DNA of 64,000 bases from Bordetella parapertussis. GTDB taxonomy: Bacteria > Pseudomonadota > Gammaproteobacteria > Burkholderiales > Casimicrobiaceae. Positions 45,306 to 54,221 of this stretch are shown piece by piece. A program made the translations under genes and the position numbers. The stretch covers positions 1 through 64,000 of the forward strand of contig CALQLA020000002.1 of the NCBI GenBank assembly GCA_943331295.2, given 5' to 3'. Each line of letters begins with the position of its first letter. The stretch's first letter is position 1. The notes under the pieces were generated by a model. That model saw only the letters and a list, made by a program, of their open reading frames with translations, did no database searches and was not told where the DNA came from.

Positions 45306-45578
45306 CTGCGGCCGGTAGAGGATCACGCCCTGCTTCTTCGCCCCGTCGGCGAAGAAGTCGTCGAACTCCGCCGCGAGCCCCGGGCTGCTCTACGGATCGC
45401 CCGGCTCCGCCCGGACGTGATCGTCAGGTTGCCCATCGCGCTGTCGGCGAGGCCGTCGCGCCGGTTCGAACTTCATCGGCGGATCTCCTCCCGAGCGGCG
45501 CAGGGCGCCCGCGCCGGTGCGAGTGCATCCGCGGGCCGGGCAGGCGCGAACGCCGGCACCGGCGCGTCGGCCTTCCCC
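45306..45578 (-). other. Degenerate coding relic between the transposase fragment and the DUF2950 gene
   Basis: On the minus strand an ATG at about 45471 follows a strong GGAGGAG site and opens MKFEPARRPR.., but the frame stops after 28 codons. Further on, another frame reads a protein-like segment (AAEFDDFFADGAKKQGVIL). The pattern suggests a frameshifted and truncated gene cut by the transposase insertion. I could not name the family. Confidence 0.3.
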
Positions 45579-46484
45579 TCAGCGCGAACCGGCCTTCGTC
45601 CAGCCGGCGTCGGGGTTGTAGGCGGTCATCGCGCGCGCGATCGCGTCCGTCTTCTCGCCCAGGTCCTTCTGGTAGACGATGCCGTCGCGGTCGACGATGA
45701 ACGTCATCACGCCGGTGTCGCCCCACTTCGCGGGCCAGGCCACGAGCGCGTACCCGCCCGTCATGTGGCCCTTCTCGACGTAGCTCTTCGCGCCGCCGGG
45801 GGCATCCTTGCCCTGCGCCGTCAGGATCCGGTACCGATAGCCGTGGAACGTGTCCGTGACCTTCGTATCCGCCATCACGGGTCCGAGCGGGCTCTGCACT
45901 TCGCCCGGCAGCGCCGGCCAGTACAGGCCGTCGCGCTTGCCCTTCGACGAGATCAGCTTCTGGGCGTACTGCTTGATGCCGTCGCCGTCGCTGTCCTTGG
46001 CCGCGTACTCGTCCTGCGCGTCGGCGTAGGCAAGTACCGCCTGGATGACGGCGAGCTCGTTGCGGCCGATCCGCCGCGTGCGCAGCTCGTCGGGCGTGCC
46101 CTTCGAGTCGAAGCGCCAGCCTGCCGCGGTTTTTTCCAGCGGGATCGGCAATGTCCAGCCGTGCGTGCCGACTTCGAGGTACGCGCGATCGGCGCCGCGC
46201 TCCACGATCTTGTGGCCCTTGGCCCAGGCTTCGAGGAAGTTCGTCGTGTCCTCGGCGCCCGTGCCTTCGAACGGAACGTACTTCTTCCAGTCGGCGCCCA
46301 GCACGCGCTTCACCGCGTCGTCGTCGCTCCTGGCCACGCCATCGACGAGCGCGTCGGCCGCGGCGGCCGGCGTCGGGAAGGTTTGCTGCGCCCACGCGGG
46401 TTGCGCAAGGGCGATGACGCCGGCGACGAGCGCCAGGCGCAGGCCGGAGGACACGCGGCCGAGGAGGATCTGGTTGGTTTTCAT
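45579..46484 (-). CDS. DUF2950 family exported protein
   Basis: A 301-residue protein with a signal peptide (residues 1-33, ..LALVAGVIALAQPAWAQ). The body matches DUF2950: FPTPAAAADALVDGVARSDDDAVKRVLGADWKK near the start, RIGRNELAVIQAVLAYADAQDEYA near 142, GKRDGLYWPALPGEVQSPLGPV near 182, and FHGYRYRILTAQG..GHMTGGYALVAWPAKWGDTGVMTFIVDRDGIVYQKDLG in the C-terminal half. Function unknown. It follows the DUF3300 gene by 14 bases on the same strand; the two families frequently occur together. Confidence 0.92.
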   Translation of the reverse strand: MKTNQILLGRVSSGLRLALVAGVIALAQPAWAQQTFPTPAAAADALVDGVARSDDDAVKRVLGADWKKYVPFEGTGAEDTTNFLEAWAKGHKIVERGADRAYLEVGTHGWTLPIPLEKTAAGWRFDSKGTPDELRTRRIGRNELAVIQAVLAYADAQDEYAAKDSDGDGIKQYAQKLISSKGKRDGLYWPALPGEVQSPLGPVMADTKVTDTFHGYRYRILTAQGKDAPGGAKSYVEKGHMTGGYALVAWPAKWGDTGVMTFIVDRDGIVYQKDLGEKTDAIARAMTAYNPDAGWTKAGSR

Positions 46485-46498
46485 GTGTCTCGTCCCGA

Positions 46499-48016
46499 TT
46501 AACGACCGCGTCCGCCACCACCGCCGCCACCGGCGCGGCCACCACCACCGCCACCACCACCACCACCACCGCTCGGGCGACCACCACCGCCGCCGCCCCC
46601 TGCGGCTGGGCGCTGCGGTTGCTGCTGCGGTCGCGCGGCGGCGCCGCCGCCCCCGCCGCCGGACGGACGCTGGACCTGCTGCTGCTGCGGCCGCGACTGC
46701 GCCGCCTGCCGGCTGGCCGCGCCGCGATCCATTTCCTGCCGCGCGCGGTTGTCGTTGGCGCCGCGCATGGCGTTTTCACGATTCGCGCTTTCGGCACGCT
46801 GCCGGGCGGCATCGCGATCGGCGCTCTGCGCGCGCTCGCGGGCGGCATCGCGGTTCACGTTCTGCAGATTGCCCCGGTCGGGAAGCTGCGCCGCACCACC
46901 GGCACCCGGCCGGGTGGCGCCGCCCTGGCCACGATTGCCGTCGCCGCCGGCGCCCGGGCGATTGGCGCCCTGCCCGCGATTGCCGTCGCTGATGCCGCGA
47001 TCCTGCATCGTTTGCTGGGCACGCTGCCGCGCTGCGTCGCGGTCGGCATTGCCGCCGCGGTCGGGTTGCCCGTTGTCGCGGCCGCGGTACTGCTCGCGGT
47101 TGCCCTGCTGGTAGCGGTTGTTGAGATCCTGCCGCGTCCGGTCGCCGCCGCGATAGGCGACGTTGCCGCGGCGATCGGGGTTGTGGTTCCAGTTCACGTT
47201 GTTGCCGTTGCCGCTGACCCGGCGGTTGACGTTGATGTTGTTGTAGTGATTGACGTTGATGTTGACGCTGCCGCGGCCCCAGTTGACGCCACCCCACAGC
47301 GCGTTCGTGATGCCGATGCCCACGCCCCAGGCGATGCCGGTGGCGATGGGACGCGAGAACCAGAAGCCGGGCGGCGGCGGAATGAAGATCGGCGGATAGG
47401 CCGGGTACATCCACGGGCCGAACACCGTCACCGGGTTGTACATCGGCACGAACACCACCTGCGGTTGCGTCGGCTGGATCACGATGACCTGCGGCGGCGG
47501 CGCGGCGCCCTGCACGATCACCGTCTGCGGCGCCGGGGCCTCCATCGTCACCTTCACCTGCTCGTTCGACTTGAGGTTGCCCGCGCTCTGGGCCTGCCGC
47601 CGCAGCCGCTGCACCGAGTTCATCACGTCCTCGGGCTGCGCGAGAAAGGCGTCGCCGAGGTCCTTCACCCACTGCGGGTTCTCGCCCATCATGATGATCA
47701 CTTCGGGGAACGCGACGAGCGACTGCACGCTGGGGTCCCAGGGCTCGTTCTCGACCATCTTCACGGCGTCGTCGCCCTTCGACTGCGAGTTCGCGCGCGA
47801 CCACTTGGCTGCTTCGGCGACGTCCGCCGGATAGGTCGCCGCCATCAGAACCTGCGATAGCAGCGAGTCGGGATACAGCGCGATCTGCGCGGTCAGCGCG
47901 TCCAGCTGCTGGCTGCTGAAGGGCTGGCCGGCGCCCTGCGCCGACGCCTGCAGCGGCATGGCGAACGCGAGCGCGAAGAATAGCGCGCGCAACCACGGAG
48001 GCATGTACTTGAGCAC
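46499..48016 (-). CDS. DUF3300 family exported protein with Asn/Gly-rich tail
   Basis: A 505-residue protein. The start is GTG at 48016, 5 bases after GAGGAG; an internal ATG at 48004 is possible. The signal peptide is LRALFFALAFAMPLQASAQ. The DUF3300 domain spans about 30-270: QQLDALTAQIALYPDSLLSQVLMAATYPADVAEAAKW, then WDPSVQSLVAFPEVIIMMGENPQWVKDLGDAFL, then VFVPMYNPVTVFGPW and GFWFSRPIATGIAWGVGIGI. The C-terminal half is low complexity: Asn-rich, then DRDAARQRA repeats, then a Gly tail of GGGG/RGGG runs. Encoded just before DUF2950, probably as one operon acting in the envelope. Confidence 0.92.
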   Translation of the reverse strand: MLKYMPPWLRALFFALAFAMPLQASAQGAGQPFSSQQLDALTAQIALYPDSLLSQVLMAATYPADVAEAAKWSRANSQSKGDDAVKMVENEPWDPSVQSLVAFPEVIIMMGENPQWVKDLGDAFLAQPEDVMNSVQRLRRQAQSAGNLKSNEQVKVTMEAPAPQTVIVQGAAPPPQVIVIQPTQPQVVFVPMYNPVTVFGPWMYPAYPPIFIPPPPGFWFSRPIATGIAWGVGIGITNALWGGVNWGRGSVNINVNHYNNINVNRRVSGNGNNVNWNHNPDRRGNVAYRGGDRTRQDLNNRYQQGNREQYRGRDNGQPDRGGNADRDAARQRAQQTMQDRGISDGNRGQGANRPGAGGDGNRGQGGATRPGAGGAAQLPDRGNLQNVNRDAARERAQSADRDAARQRAESANRENAMRGANDNRARQEMDRGAASRQAAQSRPQQQQVQRPSGGGGGGAAARPQQQPQRPAAGGGGGGGRPSGGGGGGGGGGGRAGGGGGGGRGR

Positions 48017-48245
48017 GGGAACTCCTCTGCTTTGACGGGTAATTCGGGGTGCGTCCCCGGGACCGCGGGTCCGGTGGCTGCGCGATGCGGCGTGAAACCG
48101 TTGTCCGTCCGGGCCTCGGGGCCGCCTGTACTGCCCGACCGCGCGCGAAACGTGGATTATCTTACCCCCTCCCACGACAGGAAACATATCGTCAGGCCGG
48201 CAGGCGCCGGACGGACCCTCGGCACGGCCGGCCGTGGGCGCGGCG

Positions 48246-49442
48246 TCAACGAACCTCGACCACGCCGGCGGCCGCGAACGCTGCGACCTCCGCGTCGCTG
48301 TAGCCCGCGTCGCGCAGCACCTCGGCCGTCTGCGCGGCGCGCGCCGGCGGTCGGCGCCGTTCCCCCGGGCGTTCGCCGTCGATCCGGATCGGCGGCGCGA
48401 CGCCCTTCTGCGCCGCGCCGCCGTCCGCATAGTCGAAGATCATGCCGGAAGCGCCGGTGTGCGGATGGGCGAGCATCTCGCCGAAGCTGTGCACCGGGGA
48501 GCAGGGGACCCCCGCCGCCCCCAGCGCCGCCAGCCACTCGCTGCGCCCCCGGCACATCATCAGCGCGGTCACGGCCGCGACGGTCTCCGCGCGGTGCTCG
48601 ACGCGGTCGGCGTTGGTCGCGAACTGCGGCATCCGCGCGAGGTCCGGCGCGCCCGCGACGTCGCAGAACGCGTGCCACAGCGCGTCGTTGGCGACACCCA
48701 GGATCACCGGCTTGTCGCGGGTGGCGAACACCTGGTACGGGCACAGCGATTCGTGGCCCGATCCCGCGCGCTGCGGTTCGGTTCCCCGCGCCCAGTACCC
48801 CTGGAGGAAGTAGCCGAGGAACCCGACCGCGCTGTCGAACAGCGACGACTCGACCTTGGCGCCGCGGCCGGTCCGGCTGCGCTCGAACAGCGCGGCGAGG
48901 ATGGCGATCACCGCGTTGAGTCCCGCGCCCTGGTCCACCGGCGAGAACGGGCTGCGCACCGGCGGACGGTCCGGCTCGCCGGTGATCGACAGCATCCCGC
49001 TCCACGCCTGCAGCACGACGTCGTAGCCCTTGCCCTCGCGCATCGGGCCGACCGTGCCGTAGCCGGAGATGCTGCAGTAGACCAGCGCCGGGTTCACCGC
49101 GGCGAGTTGGTCGTAGTCGATGCCGAGGCGGGTGGCGACCCCCGGGCCGAACGTCTCCACGACGACGTCGGACCGGGCCGCAAGCCGCCGGCAGATCGCC
49201 TGCCCGTGCGCGGACTTGAGGTCGATGCCGATGCTCCGCTTGTTGCGGTTGACGCTCTGGAACACCGTACCCTCGCCGCCGGTGTACGGGGGCCACCGGC
49301 GCGTGTCGTCGCCGCTGCCGCAGGGCTCCACCTTCACCACCTCGGCACCGAGGTCGCCGAGGTACTGCGTGCAAAGGGGGCCGGCCAGAATCTTCGAGAA
49401 GTCGAGGACGCGGATACCGGCGAGCGGTGCGATCGGTTGCAA
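48246..49442 (-). CDS. CaiB/BaiF family CoA-transferase (island copy 1)
   Basis: A family III CoA-transferase of about 398 residues. The start is not an ATG: TTG at 49442 is preceded by GAGGA and begins directly before the conserved LAGIRVLDFSKILAGPLCTQYLGDLGAEVVKVE; the frame stays open upstream to 49601. Other blocks are ETFGPGVATRLGIDYDQLAAVNPALVYCSISGYG and SPVDQGAGLNAVIAILAALFERSRTG (catalytic Asp region). It is divergent from a Bug receptor gene, and a GntR-type operator lies between them. A dicarboxylate or aromatic acid substrate is plausible but unproven. Confidence 0.9.
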   Translation of the reverse strand: MQPIAPLAGIRVLDFSKILAGPLCTQYLGDLGAEVVKVEPCGSGDDTRRWPPYTGGEGTVFQSVNRNKRSIGIDLKSAHGQAICRRLAARSDVVVETFGPGVATRLGIDYDQLAAVNPALVYCSISGYGTVGPMREGKGYDVVLQAWSGMLSITGEPDRPPVRSPFSPVDQGAGLNAVIAILAALFERSRTGRGAKVESSLFDSAVGFLGYFLQGYWARGTEPQRAGSGHESLCPYQVFATRDKPVILGVANDALWHAFCDVAGAPDLARMPQFATNADRVEHRAETVAAVTALMMCRGRSEWLAALGAAGVPCSPVHSFGEMLAHPHTGASGMIFDYADGGAAQKGVAPPIRIDGERPGERRRPPARAAQTAEVLRDAGYSDAEVAAFAAAGVVEVR

Positions 49443-49585
49443 CGGAATGTCCTCGGGTTTCGCGGCACCGCGCGCCAGCCGCGACGATGCCCGGGCCGCG
49501 CACCCGCGTCGGCGGAGGGCCGGGCGAGCCGCGGGCCGTGGCGGAGGCGTCGTTGACGCTCCCCGGGCCAATGTGTAGGATGATT

Positions 49586-49596
49586 TTGTAGGACAA
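49586..49596. promoter_or_regulatory. GntR/FCD-type operator TTGTAGGACAA
   Basis: A perfect TTGT-AGG-ACAA dyad fitting the FadR-subfamily consensus TNGTnnnACNA. A related copy, TGTAGGATGAT, lies 13 bases upstream at 49574-49584. The 10-mer GTAGGACAAT recurs (inverted) at the GntR gene promoter at 58764-58775. It lies between CoA-transferase 1 (minus) and the Bug receptor gene (plus), 102 bases before the latter. Confidence 0.7.
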
Positions 49597-49697
49597 TCCA
49601 CCGCAAATCAAGCCCATGCCTCCGCGCGGGACGGCCTCCTTCCGCTCGCATCGCCGGCCGGCAATTCGAACAACGCAACGACGTGGGGGATGACCGC

Positions 49698-50708
49698 ATG
49701 AACCGAAACACCGACCGAAGGAATGCGACCTCGCGGTGCTTCCTGGCCCTCGCCTCGTCGCTGCTGGGCGCCGCCGCGCTGGCGCTGGCCTCGCCGCCCG
49801 CGCTCGCGCAGGCGGCCTACCCGACGAAGCCGATCCGGTTCATCGTCGCCGTCGGCGCCGGCGGCGCGACCGACACCCTGGCGCGCAGGCTTGCCGAGCG
49901 GGTGTCCAAGGCGCTGGGACAGCCGGTGGTCGTCGAGAACATGGCAGGCGCCAGCGGCGTGATCGCCGCGCAGACCGTAGCGAAGGCGGCGCCCGACGGC
50001 TACACGATCCTGATCGGCACCAACACCACGCACGCGGCCAACCAGGCGCTGCTGAAGAACCTCCCGTACGATCCGGTCGCCGATTTCGAGCCGGTCGCGC
50101 GGCTGGGCCTCGCGGCGCTGGTGCTGGGCGTCAATCCGGGGGTGCCGGCGAAGACCGTGCGCGAGCTGATCGACTACGCGAAGGCGAACCCCGGCAAGCT
50201 CACCTACGGCAGCGGCACGGGGTCCGCGCGCGTCGCCGCCGAGATGTTCAAGGCCGAGGCGAAGATCGACATGCTGAGCGTGCCCTACAAGTCGAACGTG
50301 CAGGCACTGAACGACGTGCTGGGCGGCCAGACGTCGATGATCTTCGGCGACATCGCGCTGATGATCCAGCACATCCGCGCCGGCACCATCCGCGGCCTGG
50401 GCGTCTCCGGTGCGCAGCGCTCGTCGCTGGCGCCCGACCTGCCGACGATCCGCGAAGCGGGCCTGCCGGGCTTCGAGCTCGTCGGCTTCATCGCGGCATT
50501 CGCGCCGGCCAAGACGCCCGCCGCCGTGGTGCAGCGCCTTTCCGACGAACTGCAGAAGCCGTTGCGCGAGAAGGAATTCGCCGACGCGCTGATTGCGACC
50601 GGCGTCGAGCCGGCCCCGCTGCCGCCCGACCAGCTGCGCGCATTCGTGATCGCCGAGACGAAGAAATGGGGCGACCTCGTGCGCGGCGCCGGCATCCAGC
50701 CCGAATGA
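49698..50708 (+). CDS. Bug/TctC-family tripartite tricarboxylate transporter receptor 1
   Basis: A 336-residue periplasmic binding protein. The signal peptide spans residues 1-38 (..LALASPPALAQ). The mature start AAYPTKPIRFIVAVGAGGATDTLARRLAERV is the Bug signature (YPxKPI, GGxxDxxAR), followed by GQPVVVENMAGASGVIAA and APDGYTILIG. Bug proteins bind carboxylates and related compounds, usually without a cognate permease next to them. The GGGGGAT upstream supports ATG 49698. It precedes the dehydratase gene by 22 bases. Confidence 0.94.
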   Translation: MNRNTDRRNATSRCFLALASSLLGAAALALASPPALAQAAYPTKPIRFIVAVGAGGATDTLARRLAERVSKALGQPVVVENMAGASGVIAAQTVAKAAPDGYTILIGTNTTHAANQALLKNLPYDPVADFEPVARLGLAALVLGVNPGVPAKTVRELIDYAKANPGKLTYGSGTGSARVAAEMFKAEAKIDMLSVPYKSNVQALNDVLGGQTSMIFGDIALMIQHIRAGTIRGLGVSGAQRSSLAPDLPTIREAGLPGFELVGFIAAFAPAKTPAAVVQRLSDELQKPLREKEFADALIATGVEPAPLPPDQLRAFVIAETKKWGDLVRGAGIQPE

Positions 50709-50730
50709 CGGCCGCCCCGGGACACCCGCG

Positions 50731-51870
50731 ATGAGCGACCACGAAGCCCCGCCTCCGTCGCAGGCACCGGCGCTCGGCCCCGGCGCGCTCGACGAGGCGC
50801 GCAGCCTGATCGGCGTCGTGCTGCGGCGGCAGGATCATCGCTGGAACACCGAGGCGGGGCCCGATTCCGTCCGCCATTTCTGCCTCGGCATCGGCGACGA
50901 CAACCCGCTGTTCTGCGACCCGGGCTATGGCGCGGGGACACGCTGGAAGTCCGGCCTCGCGCCGGGCTGCTTCCTCTACACGATCGACAATACGGTTGTG
51001 GCGCCGAAGCTCCGCGGCATCCAGTGGATGTACGGCGGCGTCGAGTGGGAGTGGTACCGGCCGATTCGCCATCGCGACCGCTTCCGCACGCGCGTGACGC
51101 TGCAGGATGCGGTCGAGAAGCGCGGCTACAAGGCAAAGTCCTTCATCATCCAGACCGGCGAAGTGCTCTACCACGACCAGGACGACGTGCTGGTCGCGCG
51201 CGCGCTTGGCAGCACGCTGCGCATCCCGCGCTCGCGTGCCGAGGGCGGCCTCAAGTACGAGCCGCGCGCGCCCCACCGCTACGCGCGCGAGGAGCTCGCG
51301 GACATCGCGCAGGCCATCGAAGCGGAGGTGCGCCTGGGCGCGACACCGCAGTGGTGGGAGAACGTCGCCGCGGGCGACGTGCTCGCGCCGGTGGTCAAGG
51401 GGCCGCTCAACGTCACCGACATGGTCTGCTGGTACTCCGGCGGCGGGCACACGTACCACGCGCACGAACGCGCGCATCACTACCGCCGGCGGCATCCGGC
51501 CGACGCCTACGTCGACCCCGCCACGGGCGCCCAGGACAGTCCCGCCCGCGGCCATTCCGAGGAGGCGATGGCGCGGGAGGTCGGGATGCCGGGTGGCTAC
51601 GACATCGGCACGCAGCGGATCTCGTGGCTCGGCCACCTGCTCGCGAACTGGGCCGGCGACGACGGCTTCGTCCGGCGGATGGCCGCCCGCGTGCTGCGCC
51701 CGAACATCATGGGCGACGTGTCGTGGTGCCGGGGCCGCGTCGTCGACAAGCGCATCGAGGACGGCGTGCATCTCGCCGACGTCGAGCTCTCCATCGAGAA
51801 CCAGCTGGGGGAGCTCACCGCGTCGGGAACGGCCACGGTCGAGCTGCCCGCGCGCGCGGCGGCACGCTAG
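50731..51870 (+). CDS. FAS1-like/MaoC double-hot-dog acyl-CoA dehydratase
   Basis: A 379-residue protein with two hot-dog halves. The N-terminal FAS1-like dehydratase domain covers about 20-160 (TEAGPDSVRHFCLGIGDDNPLFCDPGYG, then LAPGCFLYTIDNT). The C-terminal MaoC-like half covers about 195-370 (LNVTDMVCWYSGGGHTYHAHERAHHYRRRH, then GDVSWCRGRVVDKR). The pattern is that of mesaconyl-CoA or similar hydratases. It should hydrate or dehydrate a CoA thioester formed by one of the island CoA-transferases. It overlaps nothing and is 27 bases from the convergent Bug gene 2. Confidence 0.85.
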   Translation: MSDHEAPPPSQAPALGPGALDEARSLIGVVLRRQDHRWNTEAGPDSVRHFCLGIGDDNPLFCDPGYGAGTRWKSGLAPGCFLYTIDNTVVAPKLRGIQWMYGGVEWEWYRPIRHRDRFRTRVTLQDAVEKRGYKAKSFIIQTGEVLYHDQDDVLVARALGSTLRIPRSRAEGGLKYEPRAPHRYAREELADIAQAIEAEVRLGATPQWWENVAAGDVLAPVVKGPLNVTDMVCWYSGGGHTYHAHERAHHYRRRHPADAYVDPATGAQDSPARGHSEEAMAREVGMPGGYDIGTQRISWLGHLLANWAGDDGFVRRMAARVLRPNIMGDVSWCRGRVVDKRIEDGVHLADVELSIENQLGELTASGTATVELPARAAAR

Positions 51871-51897
51871 GGACCCTTCACCGCGCGGCCGGGCTCG

Positions 51898-52881
51898 TCA
51901 CTCCGGCTGGATGCCGGCGTCGCGGACCTTCTGCCCCCACACGTCGAGCTGCTTCCTGACCATCGCGGCGAACGCCGCGGGATCGGCGGGAATCGGCTCG
52001 ATGTACTTGGCCAGCATCTTCTCGCGCATGTCGGGGCGGGCGAGGATCTTCAGCAGCGCCCCGGAGAGCTTGTCGACGATGTCCTTCGGCAGGTTCGCCG
52101 GACCGAACAGCCCGGTCCACGCCGCGAGGTCGTAGTCCTTGAGGCCGAGCGATTCCTCGACCGTCGGCAGGTCCGGCGCCAGCGCCGAGCGCTTCGAGCT
52201 GGTCAGCGCGATCGCGCGCAGCCGCCCCGATCTCAGGTGCGGCTGGCTCGACGCGAGATCGACGACCAGGAATTGCGCCCGGCCCGCGATCACGTCGGTC
52301 ATCGCCTCGGGGCTGCTCTTGTAGGGCACGCCCGTCGCCTCCAGCTTCTCCAGCCGGTTGAGGGCTTCCGCCGGGATCTGCACCGCCGGCGTCCCGTACG
52401 CGTAGAACACCTTGCCCTTGTTCGCCAGCGCCCAGGCCACGAATTCCTGCGGCGTGCGCGCCGGCACGTTGGCGTCGACGGCGAGGATGAACGGGAAGAA
52501 GCCGATGCTGCCGATCGGCGTGAAGTCGGCGATCGGGTCGTACGGCAGCTTCTTGAAGATGTGCGGGTTGACCGAATGCGTCGAGTTCGACGTGAGGAGC
52601 AGCGTGTACCCGTCGGGCGGCGCCGCCTTGACGATGCCGGCCGCGATCTGCGCCGAGGCCCCCGGCTTGTTCTCGACGACGAACGGCTGGTTGAACACCT
52701 GTCGCAGCTCCTCGGCGATCATTCGCGCGATCAGGTCCGTGCCGCTGCCGGGGCCGAAGCCGATGACGATCTTCACCGGGCGCGACGGCCAGGCCTCCTG
52801 CGCGAAGGCCGGCGGCACCAGCGCGGCACCGGCGATCGCCGCCGACAGCGCGAGCGCGTGGATGAATTTTCGTCTCGACAT
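51898..52881 (-). CDS. Bug/TctC-family receptor 2
   Basis: A 327-residue periplasmic binding protein. The signal peptide is residues 1-27 with an RRKFIHALALSAA n-region, and the mature start is AWPSRPVKIVIGFGPGSGTDLIARMIAEEL. FNQPFVVENKPGASAQIAA and AAPPDGYTLLLTSNSTHSVNPHIFKKLPYD match the family. A near-perfect Shine-Dalgarno (AGGAGGTGA) precedes the ATG at 52881, suggesting high expression. It is the last gene of the minus-strand island operon. Confidence 0.94.
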   Translation of the reverse strand: MSRRKFIHALALSAAIAGAALVPPAFAQEAWPSRPVKIVIGFGPGSGTDLIARMIAEELRQVFNQPFVVENKPGASAQIAAGIVKAAPPDGYTLLLTSNSTHSVNPHIFKKLPYDPIADFTPIGSIGFFPFILAVDANVPARTPQEFVAWALANKGKVFYAYGTPAVQIPAEALNRLEKLEATGVPYKSSPEAMTDVIAGRAQFLVVDLASSQPHLRSGRLRAIALTSSKRSALAPDLPTVEESLGLKDYDLAAWTGLFGPANLPKDIVDKLSGALLKILARPDMREKMLAKYIEPIPADPAAFAAMVRKQLDVWGQKVRDAGIQPE

Positions 52882-52964
52882 CGCAGTCACCTCCTGTTGA
52901 ATGGTCGTTCCCGGGGAATCGCCGGCGCCGGATCGCGCCGCGACCCGGGCTCGCATCGCGGCGT

Positions 52965-54194
52965 TCACGACGATGCTCCTACGTTGTCTTCGCGGATCGC
53001 GCTGCAAGCCGCGAGCGCGGCGATGCGCGCATCGTCGTAGCCCAGTTCCCGCAGGATCTCGCGCGTGTGCTGGCCGAGCCTCGGCGCGGGCGCGCCCCAG
53101 GCAATCGGCTTGCCGTCCACGAGCCAGGGCAGGCGAACCAGCGGCACGCCGTCCGATTCCATGAACGTGCCGCGCTCTGAAGCGAGGTCGCTCACCACCG
53201 CCTGCTCGAGACCGTAGACGCGCGTGACCGGCACGCCGGCCGCGGTGAGCCGCGCAATCCAGTCGTCGGCGTCGTGCCGCGACAGGAGCGCAGTGAGCGC
53301 CGCCTCCAGCTCGACGAGGTTGGCGCTGCGCAGGCTCACGGTGAGGAAGCGCGGGTCGTCGAGGAGCGCCGGCGCCTCCAGCACGCGAACGACGGCCTGC
53401 CACAGCCGCTGGTTAGGCGCCGCGATCAGCAGGTTGCCGTCGCGCGCGCGGTAGCACTGGTACGGTGCCGCGATCGGATTGCCGGACCCGGCGCGCGGCG
53501 GCCGCTTGCCGCTGATGCGCGCGGCCGCGGCCTGGTACGACACGACCGAGAAGCCGGTGTCGACCAGCGCCGTCTCCATCGAGCGCACCGGCTGGCCGCG
53601 CTGCCGCGCGAGGATCGCCGCCAGCACGCCCATCGCGATCCACTGGCTGGTGCCGAAGTCGATCAGCGAAGGCGCGCAACGCGTCGGCGGCGAGCCGTCG
53701 TGGCCGGTCATCTCCATGATCCCGGTGACCGCCTGCACCATCGGATCGTAGCCCGGCATCGCGCGGCCGGCGGGTCCCGTGCCGAACGCGTTCATGTCGT
53801 AGTAGATGACGTCCGGGTTGCGCGCGCGCACCGCCGCCTGGCCGATGCCGATGCGGTCGACGACGCCCGGCCGCATCGCCTGCAGCACGACGTCGGCGCG
53901 GTCGGTGAGGTCGAGTGCCACGCCCACGCCCTGCGGCGACTTCAGGTCGACGACGATGCCGCGCTTGCCCACCGACATCTGCCGGTGGACGAGGCTGCGG
54001 TCGCCGACGTGCGGCGGCCACGCCCGCGCGTCGTCGCCGTCGGGCGACTCGACCTTGATCACGTCGGCCCCCAACTGGGCGAGGATCATCGTCGCGTGGG
54101 GGCCGGCGACGCTGGTCGCGAACTCGACGACGCGCACGCCGTCGAGCGGGCGGAACGCCGCGCCCTGCTGCGCCTCGGGCAATGTTTCGCTCAC
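52965..54194 (-). CDS. CaiB/BaiF family CoA-transferase (island copy 2)
   Basis: A 409-residue family III CoA-transferase, start GTG at 54194. The conserved N-terminus is LDGVRVVEFATSVAGPHATMILAQLGADVIKVE, followed by QAMRPGVVDRIGIGQAAVRARNPDVIYYDMNAFG and SLIDFGTSQWIAMGVLAAILAR with the catalytic Asp in the LID segment. It is encoded 27 bases after copy 3 on the same strand. Copies 2 and 3 may form one heteromeric enzyme, as seen for some formyl- and succinyl-CoA transferases, or act on different acids. Confidence 0.92.
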   Translation of the reverse strand: MSETLPEAQQGAAFRPLDGVRVVEFATSVAGPHATMILAQLGADVIKVESPDGDDARAWPPHVGDRSLVHRQMSVGKRGIVVDLKSPQGVGVALDLTDRADVVLQAMRPGVVDRIGIGQAAVRARNPDVIYYDMNAFGTGPAGRAMPGYDPMVQAVTGIMEMTGHDGSPPTRCAPSLIDFGTSQWIAMGVLAAILARQRGQPVRSMETALVDTGFSVVSYQAAAARISGKRPPRAGSGNPIAAPYQCYRARDGNLLIAAPNQRLWQAVVRVLEAPALLDDPRFLTVSLRSANLVELEAALTALLSRHDADDWIARLTAAGVPVTRVYGLEQAVVSDLASERGTFMESDGVPLVRLPWLVDGKPIAWGAPAPRLGQHTREILRELGYDDARIAALAACSAIREDNVGASS

Positions 54195-54221
54195 CGGACT
54201 GCTCGCGTTGTCATCGCTGCC

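Noticed and set aside
46499-46620. CACC/CCGC repeats as a tandem repeat element
   Set aside because: They encode the Gly-rich tail of the DUF3300 protein in frame and show irregular units.
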